From assembly GCA_902780025.1 (NCBI GenBank), contig CACZDV010000006.1, forward strand, positions 1 through 64,000: DNA of 64,000 nucleotides, in the 5' to 3' direction. Origin of the DNA: an uncultured Prevotellaceae bacterium. Its GTDB lineage: Bacteria > Bacteroidota > Bacteroidia > Bacteroidales > Bacteroidaceae. Positions 33,777-41,863 of this stretch are shown here, one piece after another (the stretch's first letter is position 1; each line of letters opens with the position of its first letter). The notes below the pieces were generated by a model. It saw only the letters and a list, made by a program, of their open reading frames with translations. It was not told where the DNA came from and did no database searches. A program made the position numbers and the translations under genes.

Positions 33777-36700
33777 ATGAACATACAGGAATTAAGCAAG
33801 CAGTATGCCAGCAGACCGCAAGTAGCGGCGTTGGCAAAGGCCATAGGAAAAACGGGGGAACGCCGTATTTTCCTTAGTGGTTTGTTGGCCTCATCGGCCC
33901 CGTTGTTGTTCAGCAGTCTGGCTGAACGTTGTCAGTCCACCATTCTCTTTATCCTTCAGGATGCTGAGGAAGCCGGGTATTTCTATCATGACCTGACGCA
34001 GCTCATGGGCAGCGACCATGTACTGTTCTTCCCGTCGAGCTACAGGCGGTCAGTAAAGTATGCCCAGCGCGACCCTGCCAACGAGATATTAAGGACTGAG
34101 GTGCTGGCTTCTATATCCCCTAAGTCAGGGAGCCTCTACATCGTCAGCTATCCTGAGGCGGTGGCCGAGATGGTGGTGACGAAGAAGAGGCTGGACAGCC
34201 GGACGCTGACGCTGACGACGGGCCAGACCATCAGCACGGTGACGATAGAGCAGACGCTGCAGGAGTTTGGCTTCCGCGAGGTGGACTACGTCTATGAGCC
34301 TGGGCAGTATGCCCTGCGCGGCAGTATCCTCGACGTATTCAGCTATAGCAGCGAGTTCCCGTTCCGTATCGACTTCTTCGGCGACGAGATAGACAGCATC
34401 CGCACGTTCGAGGTGGAAGACCAGCTATCAAAGGAACGTCGTGAACGGGCGGACATCGTGCCGGAGCTGGCTGGACTGGTGGAGGACAAGGAGTCGTTCT
34501 TCAAGTTCCTGCCTGATGAGACCATTCTGGCTGTGAAGAACTATGACTACATCGCTGAGACCATCGAGCGCACTTATCAGGACGGTTTCTCGCAGCAGGC
34601 TGTGATGGAACGCATGGAGGAGGCTGAGACGGAGATGGAGCAGAAGGCCGTTGAGGAACAGTTGCGCCGCGAGTGCCAGCTCATCAATGGTGCGACGTTC
34701 CGTGCCGACAGCGAGCATTTCCGCCAGCTTGTCATCTCTCCCTCCACGCTCCACACGCCACCCTCCACCAAAATCGAGTTCAATATCTCGGCACAGCCGT
34801 TGTTCCACAAGAACTTCGAACTGCTGGAAAAGACGCTGGAGGACTACGTGCTGAAGGGCTATCAGCTCTTCATCCTGGCCGACAGCCAGAAGCAGCAGGA
34901 GCGACTGAAGGAGATATTAAGCCGGGAGGCCTTCATCCCCGTCGATAAGACGCTGCACGAGGGATTCATCGACCACGATGCCCGTGCCTGTCTGCTGACT
35001 GACCACCAGATATTCGACCGCTTCCATAAGTACAACCTGAAGAGCGACAAGGCCCGAACGGGCAAGGTGGCACTAACGCTGAAGGAGATACAGCAGTTCG
35101 AGATTGGCGACTATGTCGTTCACGTAGACCACGGTATCGGTAAGTTCGGGGGATTGGTGCGTATGCCAGTTACCTCCCCTATGGGGGGAGGCCGGGAGGG
35201 GGCCTATCAGGAGATGATCAAGATAACCTATCAGCGAGGCGACAGCATCTACGTCAGTATCCATTCGCTCTACAAGGTGTCGAAATACAAGTCGCAGGAC
35301 GGTGGTGAGGCTCCCCGCCTGTCAACATTAGGTACCGGCCAGTGGGAACGGCTGAAGGAGCGCACGAAGAAGCACATCAAGGACATTGCCCGCGACCTCA
35401 TCAAACTATACGCCAAGCGTCGTAAGGAGAAGGGCTTTGCCTTCAGCCACGACAGCTACCTGCAGCACGAGCTCGAGGCCTCGTTCCTCTATGAGGACAC
35501 TCCCGACCAACTGAAGGCCACACAGGACGTGAAGGCCGACATGGAAATGGCGCGCCCCATGGACCGTCTGGTATGCGGCGACGTGGGCTTCGGCAAGACC
35601 GAGGTGGCCGTACGTGCGGCGTTCAAGGCGGCCTGCGACGGCAAACAGGTGGCGGTATTGGTGCCGACGACGGTGCTGGCCTATCAGCACTTTCACACCT
35701 TCAGCAGCCGACTGAAGGACATGCCCGTTCGTGTGGACTACCTGACGCGAGCCCGCAGCACCAAGCAGACGACCGCCCTGCTGAAAGACCTGGAGGCCGG
35801 CAAGATAGATATATTAATAGGTACGCACAAGCTGATAGGCAAGACGGTGAAGTTCCACGACCTGGGCCTGCTCATCATCGACGAGGAGCAGAAGTTCGGT
35901 GTGGCTACGAAGGAAAAGCTGCGCCAGATGAAGTCGAACGTCGATACGCTGACGATGTCGGCAACGCCCATCCCGCGAACCCTGCAGTTCTCGTTGGTAG
36001 GAGCCCGCGACCTCAGCGTCATCCAGACCCCGCCTCCCAACCGCTATCCCATCCAGACGGAGATTCACACCTTTGGTGCTGAGATTATAGCTGATGCCAT
36101 CAACTTCGAGATGTCACGCAATGGTCAAGTCTATTTTGTCAACAACCGTATCTCAGACCTGACCCGCATTGCCGAGATGATACATACCTACGTTCCCGAT
36201 GCGAGGGTGGCCATCGGTCACGGACAGATGAAGCCCGAGGAACTGGAACAGATTATCCTCGACTTCTCCAACTACGACTACGACGTGCTGCTGTCCACCA
36301 CCATCGTGGAGAACGGTATCGACATTCCCAATGCCAACACCATCATCATCAATGCTGCCCAGAACTTCGGACTCTCAGACCTGCACCAGATGCGCGGTCG
36401 TGTGGGCCGTGGCAACCGCAAGGCATTCTGCTACCTGTTGGCACCGCCCTTGTCCGTGCTTCCCACCGAGAGCCGCCGCCGTTTGGAGGCACTCGAGAAC
36501 TTCAGCGACCTGGGCAGCGGTATCAACATCGCTATGCAGGACCTCGACATCCGAGGCGCCGGCAACCTGCTCGGCTCCGAGCAGTCGGGCTTTATCAGCG
36601 ACTTGGGCTACGAGACCTACCAGAAGATTCTGAACGAGGCGATGGCGGAGCTGAGGAATGAAACTGATTTTTCGAGGAACGAGGAAGGAGAAAGGAGGAA

Positions 36701-37232
36701 GGAGAATACATCGGGAAAAGGCAAATCTCGTTCATCGATCCTCGTTCCTCCTTCCTCGGATTGGGTTGCCGACTGCACCCTCGAAAGCGACCTGGAGATG
36801 TACTTCCCTGACCAGTACGTGCCCAGCGACTCGGAGCGTATGCTGCTCTACCGTGAACTGGACAACATACGCAACGCTCAGGAACTGGAAGCCTACCGTC
36901 AGCGGCTTACCGACCGTTTTGGCACCATTCCTGATGTGGGTGAGGAACTGATAAGCGTCGTTCCCCTTCGACATTATGGTAAGAAGCTCGGTTGCGAGAA
37001 AATCATGCTGAAGCAGGACCGCATGTTCCTTTATTTTGTCAGCAATCCTGACAGTCCCTATTACCAAAGTGAGGCTTTCGGCAGAGTACTTGATTATGTC
37101 GGAAATAACGTCCGACGCTGTAACCTACGCGAACAGAATGGTAAGCGTTCGATGGTCATAACTGATGTCTCTACGGTGAAAGAAGCCCTGCAAGTAGTGA
37201 GAAATATCATTGATACAGAGAAAAATACCTGA
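33777..37232 (+). CDS. mfd: Transcription-repair coupling factor Mfd
   Basis: Removes stalled RNA polymerase and recruits UvrA for strand-specific repair. The 1151-residue protein includes the UvrB-homology region (YEPGQYALRGSILDVFSY), the RNAP-interacting domain (GDYVVHVDHGIGKFGGL), translocase motifs GDVGFGKTEVAVRA, IIDEEQKFG, SATPIPRTL and QMRGRVGRG, and the C-terminal TRCF domain. Three segments are extra relative to typical Mfd: SPSTLHTPPSTK (about residue 323), TSPMGGGREGA (about 466) and about 30 residues near 965-995. Each is encoded by a repeat element, and none interrupts a catalytic motif. Confidence 0.97.
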   Translation: MNIQELSKQYASRPQVAALAKAIGKTGERRIFLSGLLASSAPLLFSSLAERCQSTILFILQDAEEAGYFYHDLTQLMGSDHVLFFPSSYRRSVKYAQRDPANEILRTEVLASISPKSGSLYIVSYPEAVAEMVVTKKRLDSRTLTLTTGQTISTVTIEQTLQEFGFREVDYVYEPGQYALRGSILDVFSYSSEFPFRIDFFGDEIDSIRTFEVEDQLSKERRERADIVPELAGLVEDKESFFKFLPDETILAVKNYDYIAETIERTYQDGFSQQAVMERMEEAETEMEQKAVEEQLRRECQLINGATFRADSEHFRQLVISPSTLHTPPSTKIEFNISAQPLFHKNFELLEKTLEDYVLKGYQLFILADSQKQQERLKEILSREAFIPVDKTLHEGFIDHDARACLLTDHQIFDRFHKYNLKSDKARTGKVALTLKEIQQFEIGDYVVHVDHGIGKFGGLVRMPVTSPMGGGREGAYQEMIKITYQRGDSIYVSIHSLYKVSKYKSQDGGEAPRLSTLGTGQWERLKERTKKHIKDIARDLIKLYAKRRKEKGFAFSHDSYLQHELEASFLYEDTPDQLKATQDVKADMEMARPMDRLVCGDVGFGKTEVAVRAAFKAACDGKQVAVLVPTTVLAYQHFHTFSSRLKDMPVRVDYLTRARSTKQTTALLKDLEAGKIDILIGTHKLIGKTVKFHDLGLLIIDEEQKFGVATKEKLRQMKSNVDTLTMSATPIPRTLQFSLVGARDLSVIQTPPPNRYPIQTEIHTFGAEIIADAINFEMSRNGQVYFVNNRISDLTRIAEMIHTYVPDARVAIGHGQMKPEELEQIILDFSNYDYDVLLSTTIVENGIDIPNANTIIINAAQNFGLSDLHQMRGRVGRGNRKAFCYLLAPPLSVLPTESRRRLEALENFSDLGSGINIAMQDLDIRGAGNLLGSEQSGFISDLGYETYQKILNEAMAELRNETDFSRNEEGERRKENTSGKGKSRSSILVPPSSDWVADCTLESDLEMYFPDQYVPSDSERMLLYRELDNIRNAQELEAYRQRLTDRFGTIPDVGEELISVVPLRHYGKKLGCEKIMLKQDRMFLYFVSNPDSPYYQSEAFGRVLDYVGNNVRRCNLREQNGKRSMVITDVSTVKEALQVVRNIIDTEKNT
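34741..34768. repeat. 7-bp tandem array inside mfd (cctccac units)
   Basis: Four heptamers CCTCCAC, GCTCCAC, ACGCCAC and CCTCCAC are read in frame as the SPSTLHTPPSTK insertion. Confidence 0.8.
35173..35204. repeat. C/G-rich palindromic repeat inside mfd
   Basis: CTCCCCTAT/GGGGGGAG hairpin followed by a GGAGGGGG tail, the same plan as the intergenic copies at 4749 and 4805. Translated in frame as PMGGGREG within the RNAP-interacting domain region. Confidence 0.8.
36673..36759. repeat. Inverted pair of 7-bp arrays inside mfd
   Basis: Left array 36673-36707 has units CGAGGAA, CGAGGAA, GGAGAAA and GGAGGAA. Right array 36727-36759 has CTCGTTC, ATCGATC, CTCGTTC and CTCCTTC, largely the reverse complement. 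The design matches the metH insertion. It is read in frame, encoding a charged linker before the TRCF domain. Confidence 0.88.
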
Positions 37233-37261
37233 TTTTATTTGGAATTGTCAAATATTAATCG

Positions 37262-37269
37262 TATCTTTG
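37262..37269 (+). promoter_or_regulatory. TATCTTTG -7 box for the outer-membrane barrel gene
   Basis: Consensus motif with TTGG about 20 bp upstream. It lies 41 bp before the ATG. Confidence 0.65.
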
Positions 37270-37310
37270 CGGCGATAAGTTCTTTTACTAACTCTTAAAA
37301 ACGTCAAACT

Positions 37311-37862
37311 ATGAAGAAATTATTGTTAGCAGCAGTAGCTCTGATGGCTACGATGAGTGTGAACGCACAGCAGATGTTCTTGAAGCCCATGGTTGGTGGA
37401 ACGTTGACAACTATTACTGGTGATCATTCCGATGACAACAAGATGAAGGTTGGCCTTGTGGCCGGTGCTGAGTTCGGTTATAACGTCACGGAGCAGATTG
37501 CAGTGACAGCTGGTCTGTTGTATTCGATGCAGGGTAGTGCTATCAAGGATGTTGACGACAACCTGAACATGGACTATCTCAACATTCCTATTACGTTTAA
37601 CTACTATGTAATTCCTGGTTTGGCTATCAAGGCAGGTGTTCAGCCTGGTATTCTGACCAGAGCAAAGTATGGTGACTATGACTATAAGGACTCTTTTAAG
37701 TCGCTTGATATCTCTATTCCATTGGGAGCTTCCTATGAGTTCGACGACTTCGTTATTGATGCCCGTTACAACCTCGGTGTTTCGAATATTAACGACAAGG
37801 GTAGCCATACGAACAAGAACAGCGTCATCATGCTGACCTTGGGCTACAAGATTCCGTTCTAA
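37311..37862 (+). CDS. Outer-membrane beta-barrel protein
   Basis: A 183-residue exported protein with a signal peptide ending NAQ at about residue 20 and alternating hydrophobic strands (FGYNVTEQIAVTAGLLYSMQG, LNIPITFNYYVIPGLAIKAGVQPG). It ends in an amphipathic strand with C-terminal Phe (LTLGYKIPF), as in the PorT-like/OmpW-like small barrel family. The cargo is unknown. Its stop codon overlaps that of the convergent gene. Confidence 0.85.
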   Translation: MKKLLLAAVALMATMSVNAQQMFLKPMVGGTLTTITGDHSDDNKMKVGLVAGAEFGYNVTEQIAVTAGLLYSMQGSAIKDVDDNLNMDYLNIPITFNYYVIPGLAIKAGVQPGILTRAKYGDYDYKDSFKSLDISIPLGASYEFDDFVIDARYNLGVSNINDKGSHTNKNSVIMLTLGYKIPF

Positions 37863-38869
37863 ACCATACAGGACAGATTGAGCAATTGGCTCAATTCCTC
37901 CTTCAAAAGGCGTTGCTGATTACTCAGCGGCGCCTTTTTCCATTCTTCGATGCGAGCCTTGATGCTTTCCATCAGTTCGGCATCCGGGTTCAGTAGTGCG
38001 TAGTAAAGCTGTAGGCGCAGGCGCAGCAGGCTGGTGGTTTTCAGGGCATTGATGGCAGAAAGCAGGCGCTGTGTAGCTTCGTCGGCATTCAGTTTGAGCG
38101 CCTTTGTGGCCATATAGACGGGTAGTGCCAGTTCGGCTTGGCGTTGTGCGGTGTAGCCTTTGAAGGGTTGTACCTTGAGCAATGTCCGGCGCAATTCAGC
38201 AACCAGGATATTATACTCGTTCTCCTGGCTTATACGATTAGGAGTCGCAAACAGCTTTTCGTATGCCAATCGGAACAGCGTTTTAAGGTCACCGTCAATA
38301 TCGGTGGACTTCTTAGTGGGCTGGTCTACCAACTCTACCAACTCAGGTTTCATGCTGACGGCAACGATAGAGATATCCGGAATGCTGACCACCAACTGCT
38401 TACTGCGCTTTCCAGGCAGGCGCACAAGAGTTCCCTCCACACCGTCGAACACACCGCCATGCACCCTGATCCTGTCACCCACGTTCAGTTTGATTTCTTC
38501 CGGCCTGTAGTAGCTCAGCTTTTCTTCTACCTGCTGAGTCACTCTGATGAAGTTCTCCATATCTTGGTCAGGAACAACCAGGGCTTCGCGGTGACCTTTT
38601 CTGCCTGAGGTCCTGAAATAAACGATTTCCTTGGTGTGTTCTATATAATCCTCTATGGCTGACTTCGTGCTGTGTACAAAGACCAGCTGGTTGATGGCAG
38701 GAACCAGTTTACGTTCCTTTCTGTAGCCAATGGTCATCAGTTCATACTTCATGGGAATATAGCCATCAAGTCCGAGACGGCGTATGTCGTCCCGGACTTT
38801 GATTTCCTTTCTGTAGACGGCCGTCAGCACGTACCATCTTACTTCTTCTTGTTCCTTCTCTGCTCCCAT
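37859..38869 (-). CDS. NusG/UpxY-like transcription antiterminator with C-terminal extension
   Basis: A 336-residue protein. The first 160 residues form a NusG N-terminal domain (WYVLTAVYRKEIKVRDDIRRLG, FVHSTKS) and a KOW motif (VGDRIRVHGGVFDGVEGTLVRL). The remaining 170 residues are a predicted helical extension without a recognised match. UpxY proteins antiterminate capsule operons in Bacteroides, but no capsule locus is adjacent here. The ATG at 38869 is chosen because the promoter at 38888 excludes the longer frame. Confidence 0.8.
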   Translation of the reverse strand: MGAEKEQEEVRWYVLTAVYRKEIKVRDDIRRLGLDGYIPMKYELMTIGYRKERKLVPAINQLVFVHSTKSAIEDYIEHTKEIVYFRTSGRKGHREALVVPDQDMENFIRVTQQVEEKLSYYRPEEIKLNVGDRIRVHGGVFDGVEGTLVRLPGKRSKQLVVSIPDISIVAVSMKPELVELVDQPTKKSTDIDGDLKTLFRLAYEKLFATPNRISQENEYNILVAELRRTLLKVQPFKGYTAQRQAELALPVYMATKALKLNADEATQRLLSAINALKTTSLLRLRLQLYYALLNPDAELMESIKARIEEWKKAPLSNQQRLLKEELSQLLNLSCMV

Positions 38870-38887
38870 GTTTATGGCTTTGGGCAG

Positions 38888-38895
38888 CAAAGGTA
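38888..38895 (-). promoter_or_regulatory. TACCTTTG -7 box for the NusG/UpxY-like gene
   Basis: TAnnTTTG on the minus strand, 18 bp before the ATG. Confidence 0.6.
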
Positions 38896-38935
38896 ATGCT
38901 TTTGTTTCATATCTCCAAACAAACGCAGATGTTTT

Positions 38936-41482
38936 TTAGTTCCTGAAGACCAGACCGTCGCCAAAGTCGTCGACGACGATAGGTTTCTCGTGCGACACTT
39001 CGCCTGCCAGCAGTTTCTTCGACAGGTCGTTGAGTACCAACTGCTGGATGGCCCGCTTGACGGGACGCGCACCGAACTCCGGGTCGTAGCCCTCCTGAGC
39101 CAGGTAGTCGATGGCCTGCGGCGTTACTTCGAGCTTGAAACCCTGCGGCTCCAGCATCTCCTGCACCTTACGGATTTGCAGGCGTACTACGTCGGCAATC
39201 TGCTCGCGCGTCAGCGGCTGGAAGGTGATGATCTCGTCGATACGGTTCAGGAACTCCGGACGCATCGTCAGGCGCAGCTGGTCGCGGGTAGCATTGCTGG
39301 TCATGATGATGATGGTGTTCTTGAAGTTCGCCGTGCGGCCCTTGTTATCCGTCAGTCGTCCATCGTCGAGCACCTGCAGCAGGATGTTGAATACATCAGG
39401 ATGCGCTTTCTCGATTTCGTCGAAAAGTACGACGCTGTAAGGCTTGCGGCGCACGGCCTCCGTCAGTTGACCGCCCTCGTCATAACCCACGTAGCCCGGA
39501 GGGGCACCGATGAGTCGCGAGACGGTATGCTTCTCCTGATATTCCGACATGTCGATACGCGTCATCATCGTCTCGTCGTTGAAGAGGTATTCGGCCAGCG
39601 TCTTGGCGAGTTCCGTCTTACCGACGCCCGTGGTGCCGAGGAAGATGAACGAGGCGATAGGACGCTTCGGGTCTTGCAGTCCGGCACGAGAGCGGCGCAC
39701 AGCATCGCTGACGGCGGTGATGGCCTCGTCTTGTCCGATGACTCGGCGGTGGAGTTCCTCTTCGAGGTGCAGCAGCTTTTCACGTTCGCTCTGCATCATA
39801 CGAGTGACGGGGATGCCCGTCCAGCGGCTGACCACCTCGGCGATGTCGTCGGCGGTGACTTCCTCGCGGACGAGGCGGTTTGAACCCGACGGAGAGGCGT
39901 CGGGCACCGAATCCAGCTGGCGCTGGATGGCGGCGATGTCGTCCTCAAGGGCCTTCAGCTTCGAGTAGCGTATCTCGGCTACGCGACCATAGTCGCCCTC
40001 ACGTTCGGCACGTTCGGCCTCCAGGCGCAGGTTCTCCATCTCCTGCTTGTCCTGCTGAATCTTGTTGATGAGCTGGCGCTCACCCTCCCACTTGGCGCGG
40101 AATTGTGTCTCCTGTTCGCGGAGTTCGGCGATTTCCTTGTCGAGGTCGGCAAGCTTGTCGGCAGCGGGAGAACCGCTGCCCACAGTAATCTCGCGCTTGA
40201 TGCTCTCGCGCTCAATTTCGAGCTGTGCTAAGCGGCGGGTAATCTCATCGAGTTCCTCGGGCACCGAGTCGCGCTCCATACGCAGCTTGGCAGCGGCCTC
40301 GTCCATCAGGTCGATGGCCTTGTCGGGCAGGAAACGTTCGCTGATGTAACGCTCGGAGAGTTGGACGGCGGCAATGCAGGCATCGTCCTGGATACGCACC
40401 TTGTGGTGGTTCTCGTAACGCTCCTTCAGTCCGCGAAGGATGCTGATAGCCGATAGCTCGTCGGGCTCGTCCACCATAACTGTTTGGAAACGACGCTCTA
40501 ACGCCTTATCCTTCTCGAAGTACTTCTGGTATTCGTTCAGCGTTGTAGCACCGATGGCACGTAGTTCGCCACGGGCCAAAGCAGGCTTCAGGATGTTGGC
40601 TGCATCCATTGCCCCCTCACCTCCACCGGCACCCACCAGCGTGTGAATCTCGTCGATGAAGAGGATGATGCGCCCCTCGGCCTTCGTCACTTCGTTGATG
40701 ACGCTCTTCAGTCGTTCCTCGAACTCACCCTTGTATTTGGCACCCGCCACGAGGGCACCCATGTCGAGCGAGTAGAGTTGCTTGTCTTTCAGGTTCTCAG
40801 GCACGTCACCGCGGACGATACGTCCTGCCAGTCCCTCGACGATGGCGGTCTTACCCGTTCCCGGTTCACCTATTAATATCGGGTTGTTCTTCGTGCGTCG
40901 GCTCAGTATCTGCAACAGTCGGCGAATCTCGTCGTCGCGGCCGATGACGGGGTCGAGCTTACCCTTGCGGGCCAGGTCAACGAGGTTCTTGGCGTACTTC
41001 TCCAACGACTGGTAGTTGTCGTCAGCCGACTGCGACTTGACGTTCTGTCCCTTCCTGAGTTCCTGTATGGCCTTCTGCATCTCCTTTTCCGTGCATCCGG
41101 CATCCTTCATGATGCGGGCGGCAGTACTGTTAACGGCCAGCAGCGCCAGCAGCAGCGGTTCCACCGAGACGAACTCGTCGCCCATCTTCTGCGAAATCTC
41201 CGTTGCCTTCACCAACACCTGATTGGCCTCGTTCGAGAGGTAAGGCTGCCCGGCACCCTGCACCTTTGGCAGGTGCTGTATTTCCTGACCAACGAGCATG
41301 TCAATCTGCTGGGCATTGACGCCCAGCTTCTGGAACACGAAGTTGGTGACATCCTTGGCCTTCTCGAGCACACCTTTTAATATATGTACAGGCTCAATGG
41401 CCTGCTGTCCGTTCAGCTGGGCAGTATTGACGGCCTGCTGAACCGCCTCCTGGGCTTTGATGGTAAACTTGTCTAATGTCAT
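38936..41482 (-). CDS. clpB: ATP-dependent disaggregase ClpB
   Basis: The 848-residue AAA+ chaperone resolubilises aggregates with DnaK. It has an N domain, the first ATPase ([27 protein letters not shown]), a coiled-coil middle domain (about residues 400-520) and the second ATPase ([34 protein letters not shown]). No TAnnTTTG motif is obvious upstream; a heat-shock-type control cannot be judged. Confidence 0.97.
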   Translation of the reverse strand: MTLDKFTIKAQEAVQQAVNTAQLNGQQAIEPVHILKGVLEKAKDVTNFVFQKLGVNAQQIDMLVGQEIQHLPKVQGAGQPYLSNEANQVLVKATEISQKMGDEFVSVEPLLLALLAVNSTAARIMKDAGCTEKEMQKAIQELRKGQNVKSQSADDNYQSLEKYAKNLVDLARKGKLDPVIGRDDEIRRLLQILSRRTKNNPILIGEPGTGKTAIVEGLAGRIVRGDVPENLKDKQLYSLDMGALVAGAKYKGEFEERLKSVINEVTKAEGRIILFIDEIHTLVGAGGGEGAMDAANILKPALARGELRAIGATTLNEYQKYFEKDKALERRFQTVMVDEPDELSAISILRGLKERYENHHKVRIQDDACIAAVQLSERYISERFLPDKAIDLMDEAAAKLRMERDSVPEELDEITRRLAQLEIERESIKREITVGSGSPAADKLADLDKEIAELREQETQFRAKWEGERQLINKIQQDKQEMENLRLEAERAEREGDYGRVAEIRYSKLKALEDDIAAIQRQLDSVPDASPSGSNRLVREEVTADDIAEVVSRWTGIPVTRMMQSEREKLLHLEEELHRRVIGQDEAITAVSDAVRRSRAGLQDPKRPIASFIFLGTTGVGKTELAKTLAEYLFNDETMMTRIDMSEYQEKHTVSRLIGAPPGYVGYDEGGQLTEAVRRKPYSVVLFDEIEKAHPDVFNILLQVLDDGRLTDNKGRTANFKNTIIIMTSNATRDQLRLTMRPEFLNRIDEIITFQPLTREQIADVVRLQIRKVQEMLEPQGFKLEVTPQAIDYLAQEGYDPEFGARPVKRAIQQLVLNDLSKKLLAGEVSHEKPIVVDDFGDGLVFRN

Positions 41483-41596
41483 AGCTTTGTCCTCCTGATT
41501 TTTATTGTTACTACAAGCCGTAGTTCAAACAGTGTGCCGAACGACGGTTGACTGACATTTTGGCAGGCTAACCCCCGACTTCAGAAAAAGTGCAAA

Positions 41597-41680
41597 CATC
41601 GGCGCAGTTTTATCAATCATTGGCGTAGTTTTATAAACCATCGACGCAGTTTTATCAAACATCGGCGCTGTTTTAACTTT
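41597..41680. repeat. 21-bp tandem repeat (four copies), clpB-xylanase gap
   Basis: Copies begin at 41597, 41618, 41639 and 41660, consensus CATCGGCGCAGTTTTATCAAA, period exactly 21 bp. The 41483-41863 gap also holds the 22-bp array and the xylanase promoter; no gene is seen. Confidence 0.88.
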
Positions 41681-41699
41681 AGGTGCCTTCAGCAACAAC

Positions 41700-41787
41700 G
41701 TTTGCAGGTACTATACGTCAGGTTTGCAGGTACTATACGTCAGCTCTCCCGGTACTATACGTTAGGTTTTCCGGCACTTTTTTTCAA
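41700..41787. repeat. 22-bp tandem repeat (three and a half copies) upstream of xylanase
   Basis: Copies begin at 41700, 41722, 41744 and 41766 with core GGTACTATACGTCAG, period exactly 22 bp; the last copy is degenerate. The array ends about 40 bp before the promoter of the xylanase gene. Confidence 0.88.
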
Positions 41788-41826
41788 TTTTTCTCGGGTG
41801 TATGCATTGGTTTCTGAATTTTTTCT

Positions 41827-41834
41827 TACCTTTG
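41827..41834 (+). promoter_or_regulatory. TACCTTTG -7 box for xylanase
   Basis: Consensus motif with TTGG about 20 bp upstream. It lies 29 bp before the ATG. Confidence 0.65.
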
Positions 41835-41863
41835 CACTCAAATACTAAACACCAATAACGAAA

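Noticed and set aside
41597..41787. CRISPR array
   Set aside because: The repeats are direct tandem copies without unique spacers, and no cas genes are present.
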